A stretch of 64,000 bases of DNA from Mesonia sp008017825 (lineage in GTDB: Bacteria; Bacteroidota; Bacteroidia; Flavobacteriales; Flavobacteriaceae). How positions within the stretch are numbered: position 1 is the stretch's first letter; every line of letters starts with the position of its first letter. This document shows, piece by piece, positions 53,361-61,411 of this stretch. The stretch covers positions 124,001 through 188,000 of the forward strand of contig NZ_VRLS01000057.1 in NCBI RefSeq assembly GCF_008017825.1, given 5' to 3'. A program made the translations under genes and the position numbers. Below the pieces are notes generated by a model. The model was not told where the DNA came from. It saw only the letters and a program-made list of their open reading frames with translations, and did not search any database.

Positions 53361-53896
53361 AAAAATTATTATTAGGAATAGTGATTGCCGCTGGGCTAAT
53401 GGCTTGCGAAGGCGATAGAGGACCACAAGGACCTCCAGGGCAAGATGGTTTAACTATAATAGGACAAACATATGAATATGAAAATGTAAATTTTACATAC
53501 GAACCTGCAGCCAACTTATACTCTAGACTTTTAGAAGTACCTTCAGAAATTGAAGTATTAGAGTCTGATGCTATTTTAGTTTATCGATTAGAAGTAGTTT
53601 CAGGCGATAACGGTCCTATAGAAACTTGGAGCCTTATCCCTCAAAACTTTTTCTTACCTCAAGGAACAATGCAATATGTATATAACCATACTGCAGCAGA
53701 CGTAGAACTTTTAATAGATGGTAATTTCGATTTGAGTACTTTAGATGCGGGATTTACAACCAATCAAGTATTTAGATTTGTAGTAGTTCCTTCAGACTTT
53801 GCTAAAGATCCAAAAATTAATATTGAAACTTACGATGAACTTGAAAAAGCAGTACTTCAGCAAGATTTTCAATTAAAAGAATTTGCAGTTCAGTAA
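53357..53896 (+). CDS. Collagen-like lipoprotein, unknown
   Basis: A 179-residue exported protein. Lipobox at LGIVIAAGLMAC, directly followed by a short Gly-Pro run GDRGPQGPPGQDGLTI (five collagen-like triplets), then a beta-rich domain with no known name. This arrangement of a short collagen-like stalk and a globular C-terminus recurs in Bacteroidota surface lipoproteins. Its ATG overlaps the stop of the msrB gene upstream, so it should be made together with the sulfoxide reductases. Function unknown. Confidence 0.8.
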   Translation: MKKLLLGIVIAAGLMACEGDRGPQGPPGQDGLTIIGQTYEYENVNFTYEPAANLYSRLLEVPSEIEVLESDAILVYRLEVVSGDNGPIETWSLIPQNFFLPQGTMQYVYNHTAADVELLIDGNFDLSTLDAGFTTNQVFRFVVVPSDFAKDPKINIETYDELEKAVLQQDFQLKEFAVQ

Positions 53897-53928
53897 AACT
53901 ATATTAAATTTTAAAGGAATATAAAAGA

Positions 53929-53954
53929 GTGAGCGCTTAAATTTAAGCGTTCAC
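53929..53954 (+). terminator. Hairpin between the collagen-like lipoprotein and lpdA
   Basis: GTGAGCGCTTAAA (53929-53941) pairs with TTTAAGCGTTCAC (53942-53954), one G:T pair, followed by TTTT. The T-run is short, so termination strength is uncertain. Confidence 0.6.
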
Positions 53955-54016
53955 TTTTAGTTATGGGGATATTTGTTTAAATTCGCAATTCAAAATTCAG
54001 CATAAAAAATAAAGAT

Positions 54017-55408
54017 ATGAGTAAATATGATGTTATTGTTTTAGGAAGTGGTCCTGGTGGTTACGTTACTGCTATTCGTGCCTCTCAATTAGGTTTAAAA
54101 ACTGCCGTAGTTGAAAAAGAAAGCTTAGGTGGGGTTTGTCTTAACTGGGGATGTATTCCTACTAAAGCACTTCTAAAAAGTGCCGAAGTATTTAATTACT
54201 TAAAACATGCTGAAGATTACGGTCTTACTGTAAAAGAAGCCGATAAAGATTTTGAAGCCGTTGTTAACAGAAGCCGTGGTGTAGCTAACGGAATGAGCAA
54301 AGGGGTTCAATTCTTAATGAAGAAGAATAAAATTGATGTTATCAATGGTTTCGGAAAAGTAAAAGCTGGTAAAAAAGTAGAAGTTAAAGATGAAGAAGGT
54401 AATACTAAAGATTACCAAGCAGACCATATCGTTATTGCTACTGGAGCTCGCTCAAGAGAATTGCCTAATTTACCACAAGATGGTGAAAAAGTAATAGGTT
54501 ATCGTGAAGCAATGAGCTTAAAGAAACAACCTAAGAAAATGATCGTAGTAGGTTCTGGAGCTATTGGAGTTGAGTTTGCTCACTTCTATAATGCTATGGG
54601 AACCGAAGTTACTATCGTAGAATATTTACCAAACTTAGTTCCATTAGAAGATACAGATGTTTCTAAAGAATTTGAAAAATCTTTCAAAAAAGCAGGAATT
54701 AAAGTAATGACCAATGCCTCTGTAGAAAGTGTAGATACTTCTGGAGATACGGTAAAGGCAAAAGTAAAAACAAAAAAAGGCGAAGAAACCATCGAAGCAG
54801 ATGTAGTTCTTTCTGCTGTGGGAATTAAGACCAATATAGAAAATATTGGTTTAGAAGATCTAGGTATCAAAACCGATAAAGATAAAATTATTGTAAACGA
54901 GTGGTACCAAACCAACGTGCCAGGTTATTATGCTATTGGTGATGTTACTCCAGGTGCAGCTTTAGCTCACGTCGCTTCCGCGGAAGGAATATTATGTGTA
55001 GAGAAAATTAAAGGAATGCACGTAGAAGCTTTAGATTACGGTAACATTCCAGGATGTACTTATGCTTCTCCTGAAATTGCTAGTGTAGGAATGACTGAAA
55101 AGCAAGCTAAAGAAGCAGGTTACGAATTAAAAATCGGGAAATTCCCTTTCTCTGCCTCTGGTAAAGCAAGTGCTTCTGGTAAAAAAGAAGGTTTTGTAAA
55201 AGTAATTTACGATGCAAAATACGGAGAATGGTTAGGATGCCACATGATTGGTGCTGGTGTTACCGATATGATTGCTGAAGCCGTTCTAGGTAGAAAGTTA
55301 GAAACTACAGGACACGAAGTATTAAAAGCTGTTCACCCTCACCCAACGATGAGTGAAGCAGTGATGGAAGCTACAGCAGCAGCTTACGATGAAGTAATCC
55401 ACTTATAA
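54017..55408 (+). CDS. lpdA: Dihydrolipoyl dehydrogenase (E3)
   Basis: Reoxidises dihydrolipoyl groups of 2-oxo acid dehydrogenase complexes and the glycine cleavage system. A 463-residue FAD protein: VIVLGSGPGGYVTAIRASQ, redox disulfide GGVCLNWGCIPTKALLKS, NAD motif VVGSGAIGVEFA, FAD motif YYAIGDVTPG and the C-terminal HPHPTMSEAVMEA with the catalytic His-Glu pair. It stands alone, about 9.5 kb from the E2 gene. Confidence 0.97.
   Translation: MSKYDVIVLGSGPGGYVTAIRASQLGLKTAVVEKESLGGVCLNWGCIPTKALLKSAEVFNYLKHAEDYGLTVKEADKDFEAVVNRSRGVANGMSKGVQFLMKKNKIDVINGFGKVKAGKKVEVKDEEGNTKDYQADHIVIATGARSRELPNLPQDGEKVIGYREAMSLKKQPKKMIVVGSGAIGVEFAHFYNAMGTEVTIVEYLPNLVPLEDTDVSKEFEKSFKKAGIKVMTNASVESVDTSGDTVKAKVKTKKGEETIEADVVLSAVGIKTNIENIGLEDLGIKTDKDKIIVNEWYQTNVPGYYAIGDVTPGAALAHVASAEGILCVEKIKGMHVEALDYGNIPGCTYASPEIASVGMTEKQAKEAGYELKIGKFPFSASGKASASGKKEGFVKVIYDAKYGEWLGCHMIGAGVTDMIAEAVLGRKLETTGHEVLKAVHPHPTMSEAVMEATAAAYDEVIHL
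54973..54986. repeat. Palindrome CGCTTCCGCGGAAG inside lpdA
   Basis: Twelve bases CTTCCGCGGAAG (54975-54986) are perfectly palindromic. They are read as ASAEG, in the conserved HxASxEG segment of E3, so this copy may have arisen by ordinary codon choice. Confidence 0.5.
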
Positions 55409-55431
55409 AATTATAAGATTAAACTATCAAG

Positions 55432-55461
55432 AAAGCCTCGTGAAATTCACGAGGCTTTTTT
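55432..55461 (+). terminator. Terminator of lpdA
   Basis: AAAGCCTCGTGAA (55432-55444) pairs with TTCACGAGGCTTT (55446-55458), then a T-run. 23 bases after the lpdA stop. Confidence 0.9.
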
Positions 55462-55548
55462 ATTGCTATTAGTATCCTAGATAATTCTAGTAGTATTAAA
55501 CTCTTACTATTTTTGAAATGAGTCTTTCTTTAAAATAATTATATAAAA

Positions 55549-55575
55549 AAAGCCCCACAACAACTGCAGAGCTTT
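55549..55575 (-). terminator. Weak terminator of the lipoprotein gene 55597
   Basis: On the minus strand AAAGCTC pairs with GGGCTTT (including one G:T) around a 13-base loop, followed by a long T-run. It lies 22 bases after the gene's stop. Confidence 0.45.
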
Positions 55576-55596
55576 TATATATCGATTAATTATTTA

Positions 55597-56148
55597 CTAA
55601 AGAGAAGGATCTAATTTAGCATCAAATTCCATCTCCATATTTAAATTTAAATCGGTAGCATCTTCTGTACTCTCAAACTGTACAACTAACTTTAAGCTTT
55701 CAGATTTCGCATAATCATCAATAAAAACATCATCGAGAGTATTTAAATCTAAAGTAGTAGCCCCTGATGGAATTTCATCTAAAAAAGCAACTTCTTTATA
55801 ATCTAAATCATCTGTTCTAATTCCCAAAGTTACAGAATTCACAAAATCAAAATTCTCTTGATCTTCTGCGTTCAAGAAAACAATGTCCATATCATCTAAT
55901 TCAACTTCTTTGACTTGATCTAGAGCCTCATCAGTCCCTAATTCATCTTCAATGAGTTGACGCAAGTCCAAATCTGTTTCTACAGGAATTTCAAAAACAT
56001 TAATAGGTAGATAATCCACACTCACCTCTGCACTTGCAGGAACATCACTAATGGTTCTCAAACGATCAACCACATCGTCATCGTCACTGCATGAGGTTAA
56101 AAAAATAGTCATTAAAAATACAGGTAATAAAGAAAAAATCTTTTTCAT
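55597..56148 (-). CDS. Lipoprotein of unknown function
   Basis: 183 residues from the ATG at 56148, where a lipoprotein signal begins (KIFSLLPVFLMTIFLTSC followed by SDDDD, a surface-export type start). The rest is acidic and beta-rich with no motif I recognise (EIPVETDLDLRQLIEDELG, ADIVF-like and DDLDYKEVAFLDEIPSGATT segments). It resembles other Bacteroidota adhesin-like lipoproteins only in general build. Flanked by its own hairpin and the convergent-free gap to the Dph6-like gene. Confidence 0.72.
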   Translation of the reverse strand: MKKIFSLLPVFLMTIFLTSCSDDDDVVDRLRTISDVPASAEVSVDYLPINVFEIPVETDLDLRQLIEDELGTDEALDQVKEVELDDMDIVFLNAEDQENFDFVNSVTLGIRTDDLDYKEVAFLDEIPSGATTLDLNTLDDVFIDDYAKSESLKLVVQFESTEDATDLNLNMEMEFDAKLDPSL

Positions 56149-56282
56149 AATAATTGTTTTTTTGTTTGATACAAAGAACAAAAAATCATTAAAAAAAATA
56201 TCTCAAAAGGTCGTTAACATTAGCTTTCTAAACCTCAAAATTCCCTTAAAAAAGTTAAAAATGAATTCTTTATTGTGAAACT

Positions 56283-57014
56283 TTACCCTTGTAAGTCTTG
56301 ATACCAAAATTGATTGTCCCAATAAGTCTGACCTTTAAAACAATCATCTTCCTCATTCTTGTTAGACGGTTTATAACTGCGCATAATTTTTTCTCCTTTC
56401 TCAAACCTTACAGGTTGCTTAAATAAAGGTCCATCATAGACAAAGGTATGAAATTCACCATTTTCACCACAAGGATCTACTCCCTCTGGTAAGTCTTGTA
56501 AAAAGTCATGGGTAAATTCTCTTCCACAGAAAGAAGCATCTAACTCTTTAGCACTTGTACAAACTACAATTGCTTTATAGCCTAAATTTATAAACTCTTG
56601 AGCTAATGTTGTCGTGTCTTTTTTCCACAAGGGAAATATAGCGTTTAAACCGATTTTGCGGAGTTCTTTTTCCCTATAATTCTTTAGATCTTCTAGAAAA
56701 ATATCTCCAAAAACTGCTTCCGTAAAGCCTTCATCTATCAATTGGCGAGTATGTTTTTGCATTGTTTCATTATAGGTTTGCAAAGAAACATTTCCGCTTA
56801 AAGCGATTTGATGTAGAGGAAGTTGAAGAGATACAGCTTGGGCTTCTAATAATTCTATAGCAACTCCATGCATAGAAACCCGTTTAAAATCTTTATTTAC
56901 TGTAGTTACTAATTTTTGAATATCGTAATTGCCATCTTGAAGAATATGATGCCACGCCATAAGGGCGTCTTTACCAGAACTCCAATTTAAATAGGCTTTT
57001 TTATTTTTGCTCAT
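56283..57014 (-). CDS. Dph6-like ATP-binding amide-forming protein
   Basis: A 243-residue N-type ATP pyrophosphatase. The PP-loop is YLNWSSGKDALMAWHHIL; RVSMHGVAIELLEAQAVSLQ and GVDPCGENGEFHTFVYDGP fit the diphthine-ammonia ligase (Dph6) family. Bacteria do not make diphthamide on EF-G, so the bacterial substrate is unknown. It overlaps the aroQ stop by 14 bases, so translation is coupled to a shikimate gene. A CGCTTAAAGCG palindrome at 56795 lies inside it. Confidence 0.88.
   Translation of the reverse strand: MSKNKKAYLNWSSGKDALMAWHHILQDGNYDIQKLVTTVNKDFKRVSMHGVAIELLEAQAVSLQLPLHQIALSGNVSLQTYNETMQKHTRQLIDEGFTEAVFGDIFLEDLKNYREKELRKIGLNAIFPLWKKDTTTLAQEFINLGYKAIVVCTSAKELDASFCGREFTHDFLQDLPEGVDPCGENGEFHTFVYDGPLFKQPVRFEKGEKIMRSYKPSNKNEEDDCFKGQTYWDNQFWYQDLQG
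56795..56805. repeat. Palindrome CGCTTAAAGCG inside the Dph6-like gene
   Basis: Inverted repeat around one base, preceded by TTTC. Read on the minus strand as IALSGN. Same type as 17209 and 45251. Confidence 0.65.
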
Positions 57015-57426
57015 ATAAACAACTTTGTAAAGCTAATTCATAGCTTTGAAGACCAAATCCAGATATTATGCCTTTCGCAAAAGGTGCTATATAAGAATGC
57101 TTTCTATAAGCTTCCCGTGCATGAACATTAGAAATATGCACTTCTATTACTGGAATTTGAATGGCTTTAACTGCATCGGCTATAGCTATAGAGGTATGGG
57201 TATAAGCTGCCGCATTAAGAATTACTGCATCTACTTTTTTTGAAGCTATATGTAAAGCGTCTATAAGCTCTCCTTCATGATTGCTTTGCTTATAATTGAG
57301 CTCTACACTTTTAAACTTATCTTTTAATTGCGTAAAATATTGATCGAAGGAAACATCTCCATAAACAGAGGGTTCTCTTTCTCCCAATAAATTAAGGTTA
57401 GGACCGTTAAGGATTAAAATTTTCAT
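57001..57426 (-). CDS. aroQ: Type II 3-dehydroquinate dehydratase
   Basis: Third step of the shikimate pathway. A 141-residue flavodoxin-fold protein with NGPNLNLLGEREPSVYG (the flexible lid with Arg and Tyr), SNHEGELIDALHIA, NAAAYTHTSIAIADA and EVHISNVHAREAYRKHSY with the catalytic His. Length and motifs are standard. Together with the overlapping Dph6-like gene it forms a two-gene unit; the next minus-strand gene (57436) ends nine bases upstream. Confidence 0.96.
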   Translation of the reverse strand: MKILILNGPNLNLLGEREPSVYGDVSFDQYFTQLKDKFKSVELNYKQSNHEGELIDALHIASKKVDAVILNAAAYTHTSIAIADAVKAIQIPVIEVHISNVHAREAYRKHSYIAPFAKGIISGFGLQSYELALQSCLYEQK

Positions 57427-57435
57427 GTGTTTGTG

Positions 57436-57918
57436 TTATAAACCAATTCCTAATCCTACCATAAAGGTATTAAAATTGGTACTTCCTACTCCTGCTACAT
57501 CTTCATTCACTAGCTTAAATGCGTAACGAGCTTCTATAAACACATTATGAAAAAGATCAAAACCTGCACCGACAGCTAAATCTAAACCTACTTGATTTTT
57601 AAAGTCTCCTAAGTCTTCTAAAATCACTGTTCCTTGAGGTCCTAATTGTATATTTAAATCGGTGTTTGCTACATAGTACTTAAACATCAAGGGTACGTAT
57701 AAAAAGTTGGTGTCTTCTGCATTTCCGTAAAGTAAACTTGGTTGAAAATGAAAACTTTCTGAGATGTCTAAGTCTGAATAAATTCCTGCATAAAACCCTG
57801 AAGCTCCTTCATTTGCTCCGTCGGTTTTTACATTAAGATATCCTCCTGTAATTCCTACTTGTGCATTGGCAAATTGTGTAGTGATAGCGAATGCTACTAA
57901 AAGTAAAATTTTTTTCAT
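57436..57918 (-). CDS. Small outer-membrane beta-barrel protein
   Basis: A 160-residue exported protein with signal MKKILLLVAFAITTQFANA. Eight alternating strands can be read (ITGGYLNVKTD, FYAGIYSDLDI, FHFQPSLLYGN, VPLMFKYYVA, IQLGPQGTVILED, VGAGFDLFHNVFIEARYAFK, FMVGLGIGL), ending in a leucine-terminated strand. It belongs with the three porin-family proteins that follow, but is shorter. No ligand is indicated. Confidence 0.85.
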   Translation of the reverse strand: MKKILLLVAFAITTQFANAQVGITGGYLNVKTDGANEGASGFYAGIYSDLDISESFHFQPSLLYGNAEDTNFLYVPLMFKYYVANTDLNIQLGPQGTVILEDLGDFKNQVGLDLAVGAGFDLFHNVFIEARYAFKLVNEDVAGVGSTNFNTFMVGLGIGL

Positions 57919-57982
57919 GATTGTCTTTTTTGTGAAGCTAAAATACTGATTTAATCCCTAAAGCTAAATGTATCCTATAAAA

Positions 57983-58010
57983 AAAAGCGAAAACAAAAGT
58001 TTTCGCTTTT
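57983..58010 (-). terminator. Terminator of the beta-barrel gene 58032
   Basis: AAAAGCGAAAAC pairs with GTTTTCGCTTTT around AAAA, 21 bases after the gene's stop. A-run and T-run on both sides. Confidence 0.88.
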
Positions 58011-58031
58011 CATATTCTTAAAGAATAAAAT

Positions 58032-58649
58032 TTAGAATTTATATCCAACTGAAACTTGAATTACACTGTTTTTCTCATCGAAATCATCACTCGTATCATC
58101 AATATCAGCTAATCCATAATAATATCTTGCTCCAAACATTACCCCCATATCTAGGGTATAGCTTACACCAACATTTAAACCATAGTCAATGGATTTATAA
58201 GCATCTTTAATATCTTCATCCTCACTTTCACTTTCTCCTCCACCGCTAGCTTCATACTCATAATTTGCAGACATTAAAAAACCAATTTGAGGACCTGCTT
58301 CTATCGCTAAGCCTTCAGTAACATAATATTTAAATATCAATGGAACGTTTATATAATCAAGTTTTATTTTTTCTTCAACGGAAACTGTTTCTCCAAAAAA
58401 TGTTGCAGACTCTTCATATTTGTATCCTTGCATGGAGTAAAGAAGTTCTGGTTGGAAAGCAAATTTTTCTGAAAACATGAATTCTGCAAAACCACCAATA
58501 TGGAGTCCTATTTTTGAATCTGCGTCTTCAACATCTCCTGCTCCATTGGAAATATTTACACCTGCTTTGACACCAAATCTCATATCTTGAGCTTGTGTAC
58601 CGATAATTCCGAAAACTGCAATTGCAGCAGTAAGTAATAATTTTTTCAT
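58032..58649 (-). CDS. Outer-membrane beta-barrel (porin family) protein
   Basis: A 205-residue barrel with signal MKKLLLTAAIAVFGIIGTQA and the family start MRFGVKAGVNISNGAGDVED. Strand pairs FQPELLYSMQGYKYE, YINVPLIFKYYV and LAIEAGPQIGFLMSANYEY are shared with the gene at 59683, so the two are paralogs. There is an acidic loop (GGESESEDEDIKDAYK). It ends in the strand VIQVSVGYKF with the C-terminal Phe usual for outer-membrane barrels. Confidence 0.92.
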   Translation of the reverse strand: MKKLLLTAAIAVFGIIGTQAQDMRFGVKAGVNISNGAGDVEDADSKIGLHIGGFAEFMFSEKFAFQPELLYSMQGYKYEESATFFGETVSVEEKIKLDYINVPLIFKYYVTEGLAIEAGPQIGFLMSANYEYEASGGGESESEDEDIKDAYKSIDYGLNVGVSYTLDMGVMFGARYYYGLADIDDTSDDFDEKNSVIQVSVGYKF

Positions 58650-59016
58650 TGTAAGTTAGTTTGGTTATACGCTATCAAATATATAATATTTTTAACAATT
58701 TATAAAAATACTCTTAAAAAATCACCTTTAATTTACATTTAACACAATAAGATTAATATAAATTCAATTTTACATTAACTAACGGTTAAGTTGATTTCAA
58801 CAGGTTTTAAAATTTTATAAAAATTGTGTCTTAACTAGAATTTTCACATTTTACAAGTACTTCTGTTACTTCTACTGGATATGAAGTCTATTTTGCAAAA
58901 CATATCTATTCTTTTTCTGATAAAATCATATCTAACGTTATTCCATATGCTGTTTAAACATCTTTTTTAGACTAAAAAAAGAAGTACTTTTGCTTAAAAC
59001 ACTTAAAATAAAAAGC
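58650..59016. other. Divergent intergenic region between two barrel genes
   Basis: 367 AT-rich bases with no supported gene. On the minus strand TATATTTG (58676-58683) is 26 bases before the 58649 start and fits the -7 box. On the plus strand TACTTTTG (58985-58992) precedes the ATG at 59017 by 24 bases. No -33 TTG at the standard distance was found for either. The central 250 bases hold no clear hairpin and may be a regulator-binding region. Confidence 0.5.
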
Positions 59017-59610
59017 ATGAAAAAATTAATTTTATCTCTAGCTGCTCTTGCTAGTTTTACTTTTGCAAGCGCTCAAGAACAAGAAGTAGAAACCTATGGT
59101 TTTAATGAAGGAGATATGTTTGCTTCTGGATCATTTGGTATAGGATCAACAAAATTTCCAGACGATTCTAAAGAAAACACTTTCAATATTTCTCCTCGTT
59201 TTGGTTATTTTTTAAACGATTTTATAGCTGTTGGTGCCCAAGCAGGTTATAGCAAACAGAAAGAAGAAAATGCAAATGGTGATGACGTGGTAGATAACTC
59301 TACTTTTACTATTGGTGCTTTTGGTAGATATTACTTAATGCCTGCTCAAAAATTTTCTTTCTTTGGAGAACTTGGTTTAGGTTACGGAACTACCGAAGAT
59401 ATTAATGACAACAAAGTGAACGGGGTGAATATCGAGGTAGCTCCTGGTTTAAGCTATTTTGTATCTAAACATTTTGCTTTAGAAGCTACATTTGGAATTT
59501 TAGGATATAATAGTGTAAAACCTGATAATGACGGAGCTGAATCTACAGATTCTTTTCAGTTTGGTTTAAATATGGATGATATTAATTTAGGTCTTATTTA
59601 TAAGTTCTAA
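59017..59610 (+). CDS. Outer-membrane beta-barrel protein
   Basis: 197 residues from the ATG at 59017, which starts a signal peptide (MKKLILSLAALASFTFASAQ). Barrel strands include ASGSFGIGSTKFP, FNISPRFGYFLNDFIAVGAQ, FTIGAFGRYYLMP and FSFFGELGLGYG; the last strand INLGLIYKF ends in Phe. Composition matches the OmpW/porin-like outer-membrane group. It is the only one of the four barrels on the plus strand. Confidence 0.9.
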   Translation: MKKLILSLAALASFTFASAQEQEVETYGFNEGDMFASGSFGIGSTKFPDDSKENTFNISPRFGYFLNDFIAVGAQAGYSKQKEENANGDDVVDNSTFTIGAFGRYYLMPAQKFSFFGELGLGYGTTEDINDNKVNGVNIEVAPGLSYFVSKHFALEATFGILGYNSVKPDNDGAESTDSFQFGLNMDDINLGLIYKF

Positions 59611-59631
59611 TTATTTTAAAATCATCAACAA

Positions 59632-59662
59632 AAAAAAGGAAGGCAAAATGCCTTCCTTTTTT
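59632..59662. terminator. Bidirectional terminator between two barrel genes
   Basis: AAAAAAGGAAGGCA (59632-59645) pairs with TGCCTTCCTTTTTT (59649-59662) around AAA, between two convergent genes. Confidence 0.92.
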
Positions 59663-59682
59663 CATATCTTCTTCTATGAGAT

Positions 59683-60324
59683 TTAAAACATAAACCCTAC
59701 TCCTGCTTGTATTACAGAGTTATGTACACTTGGGTCTCCAAATACGTCAGATTCTTTTAATAATTTAGATACACCATAGATATATCTTCCTTGCACGAAG
59801 AATCCGTTATCAAATTTATATTCTAATCCACCTACTACGCTAAATTCAATATCTTCAGCTTCTGGTAATGCTGTATCTTCAATATTGATGTCTCCTGCAT
59901 CTGAGTTCGGTTGGTAATCAACTTCTTCATTGATTTTAAAACCAATTTGCGGTCCAGCCAATACACTTAAACCTTCAACTACATAATACTTAGCCATAAT
60001 AGGCACTTGAATATAATCTAATTGATATTCGATATTATCGTCATTATCTAAAAAGTTATCTTGGCCTGAGTTATTTATATCAAATCCCTGACCAGAATAC
60101 ATTACTTCACCTTGCATAGAAAAGCGTTCAGAATAAGGAACCTCAGCTACAAAACCAGCATGAAAACTTGTTCTAGACTCTGTGTCACCAATATCATCTC
60201 CAGTTAGATTAGAGAAGTTTACCCCTCCTTTAACACCTAATTGTACCAAATCTGAATCGGCTTGAGCATTTGCGGCGAAAATTGATGTAGCTGCGATAGC
60301 TACGGTTAGCACTAATTTTTTCAT
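59683..60324 (-). CDS. Outer-membrane beta-barrel (porin family) protein
   Basis: 213 residues from the ATG at 60324, which opens a signal peptide (KLVLTVAIAATSIFAANAQ); the longer frame to 60453 would run into xerD. Strands VQLGVKGGVNFSNLTGDD, FSMQGEVMYSGQGFDINN, YIQVPIMAKYYVVEGLSVL and AGPQIGFKINEEVDYQ match the paralog at 58032. It ends VIQAGVGFMF. Divergent from xerD. Confidence 0.92.
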   Translation of the reverse strand: MKKLVLTVAIAATSIFAANAQADSDLVQLGVKGGVNFSNLTGDDIGDTESRTSFHAGFVAEVPYSERFSMQGEVMYSGQGFDINNSGQDNFLDNDDNIEYQLDYIQVPIMAKYYVVEGLSVLAGPQIGFKINEEVDYQPNSDAGDINIEDTALPEAEDIEFSVVGGLEYKFDNGFFVQGRYIYGVSKLLKESDVFGDPSVHNSVIQAGVGFMF

Positions 60325-60438
60325 AATATTTGTTTTTTTGTTTACTGCAAATCTATAGGTTGCTTCCTTAAAGCTTTCCCAAGTAAAGATTAAAGTTGTA
60401 CTAAAGGAAATTTTAAGAAATATCCTTACTTTTAGCCT

Positions 60439-61344
60439 ATGAAATGGAGCCAAGCCCTTAAGGATTACCAGAGTTACCTAAAAATAGAACGGGGTTTATC
60501 TGCTAATTCAATTCAAAATTATTCTTATGACATTGTTAAACTCATCAAACATTTAGAAGAGCATAACATAGAAATTTCTCCCATTCGGGTAACCGAAGAA
60601 GATATTCAGGGGTTTATTTATCATTTAGCAAAGAAAATGAATGCACGTTCTCAAGCTAGAATCATATCAGGTTTAAAAAGTTTTTTTAATTATTTAATTT
60701 TTGAAGATTACCGAGAAACAAATCCGCTTGAGCTTATAGAATCTCCAAGAATAGGAAGAAAATTACCCGATACGCTTACTACAAAAGAAATCGATTTACT
60801 TATCAATGTTATCGATCTAAGTCACCCGCAAGGGGAAAGAAATAGAGCAATCATTGAAACCTTATACAGTTGTGGCTTGCGAGTTTCTGAACTTACCGAA
60901 CTTAAAATTTCTGATCTTTTCTTTGAGGAAGACTTTATTAAGGTGACAGGAAAAGGAAATAAACAACGTTTTGTACCTATAAGCGAACTCACAAAGAAAT
61001 ACATTAACACGTATAAAGATCATATTCGCATACACCTTAATCCGCTTAAAGATGATGTAGACATTCTCTTTCTTAATCGAAGGGGAAAAAAACTAACTCG
61101 AGCCATGATTTTTACCATTGTAAAAACACTCACTAAGCAAGCAAACATTCAAAAGAAAATAAGTCCGCATACCTTTAGACATTCTTTTGCAACCCACTTA
61201 TTAGAAAACGGAGCCGATTTACGGAGCATTCAACAAATGCTAGGTCATGAAAGCATAACCACCACAGAGATCTACATGCATGTAGATCGCAGTCATTTAA
61301 AAGAGGTTTTAGATAATTTTCACCCTAGAAGCCATAACTATTAA
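60439..61344 (+). CDS. xerD: Tyrosine recombinase XerD
   Basis: Resolves chromosome dimers at dif with FtsK. A 301-residue protein with the N-terminal core-binding domain (YQSYLKIERGLSANSIQNYS) and catalytic residues Arg148 (SCGLRVSELTEL), Lys172, His244 and Arg247 (HTFRHSFATHLL), His270 (MLGHESITTTEIY) and Tyr279. All six are present. It has housekeeping context and no attachment-site repeats, so it is not an integrase of a mobile element. Confidence 0.95.
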   Translation: MKWSQALKDYQSYLKIERGLSANSIQNYSYDIVKLIKHLEEHNIEISPIRVTEEDIQGFIYHLAKKMNARSQARIISGLKSFFNYLIFEDYRETNPLELIESPRIGRKLPDTLTTKEIDLLINVIDLSHPQGERNRAIIETLYSCGLRVSELTELKISDLFFEEDFIKVTGKGNKQRFVPISELTKKYINTYKDHIRIHLNPLKDDVDILFLNRRGKKLTRAMIFTIVKTLTKQANIQKKISPHTFRHSFATHLLENGADLRSIQQMLGHESITTTEIYMHVDRSHLKEVLDNFHPRSHNY

Positions 61345-61411
61345 AGTAATGCTAAAAGCCTAGCATAATTTTCTAAGCTCTCAATCCCTTCCTATCTTTA
61401 AACAAAAAACA

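Noticed and set aside
35658..57735. Repeated short TTCCGTAAAG strings (about 35660, 50780, 56720, 57725)
   Set aside because: No symmetrical structure and several are ordinary codons for Lys, Phe, Tyr or Thr; not enough to call a repeat family.
60439..61344. XerD-like recombinase as a phage or island integrase
   Set aside because: Housekeeping length and all catalytic residues, no flanking repeats, no tRNA, and ordinary neighbours and composition.
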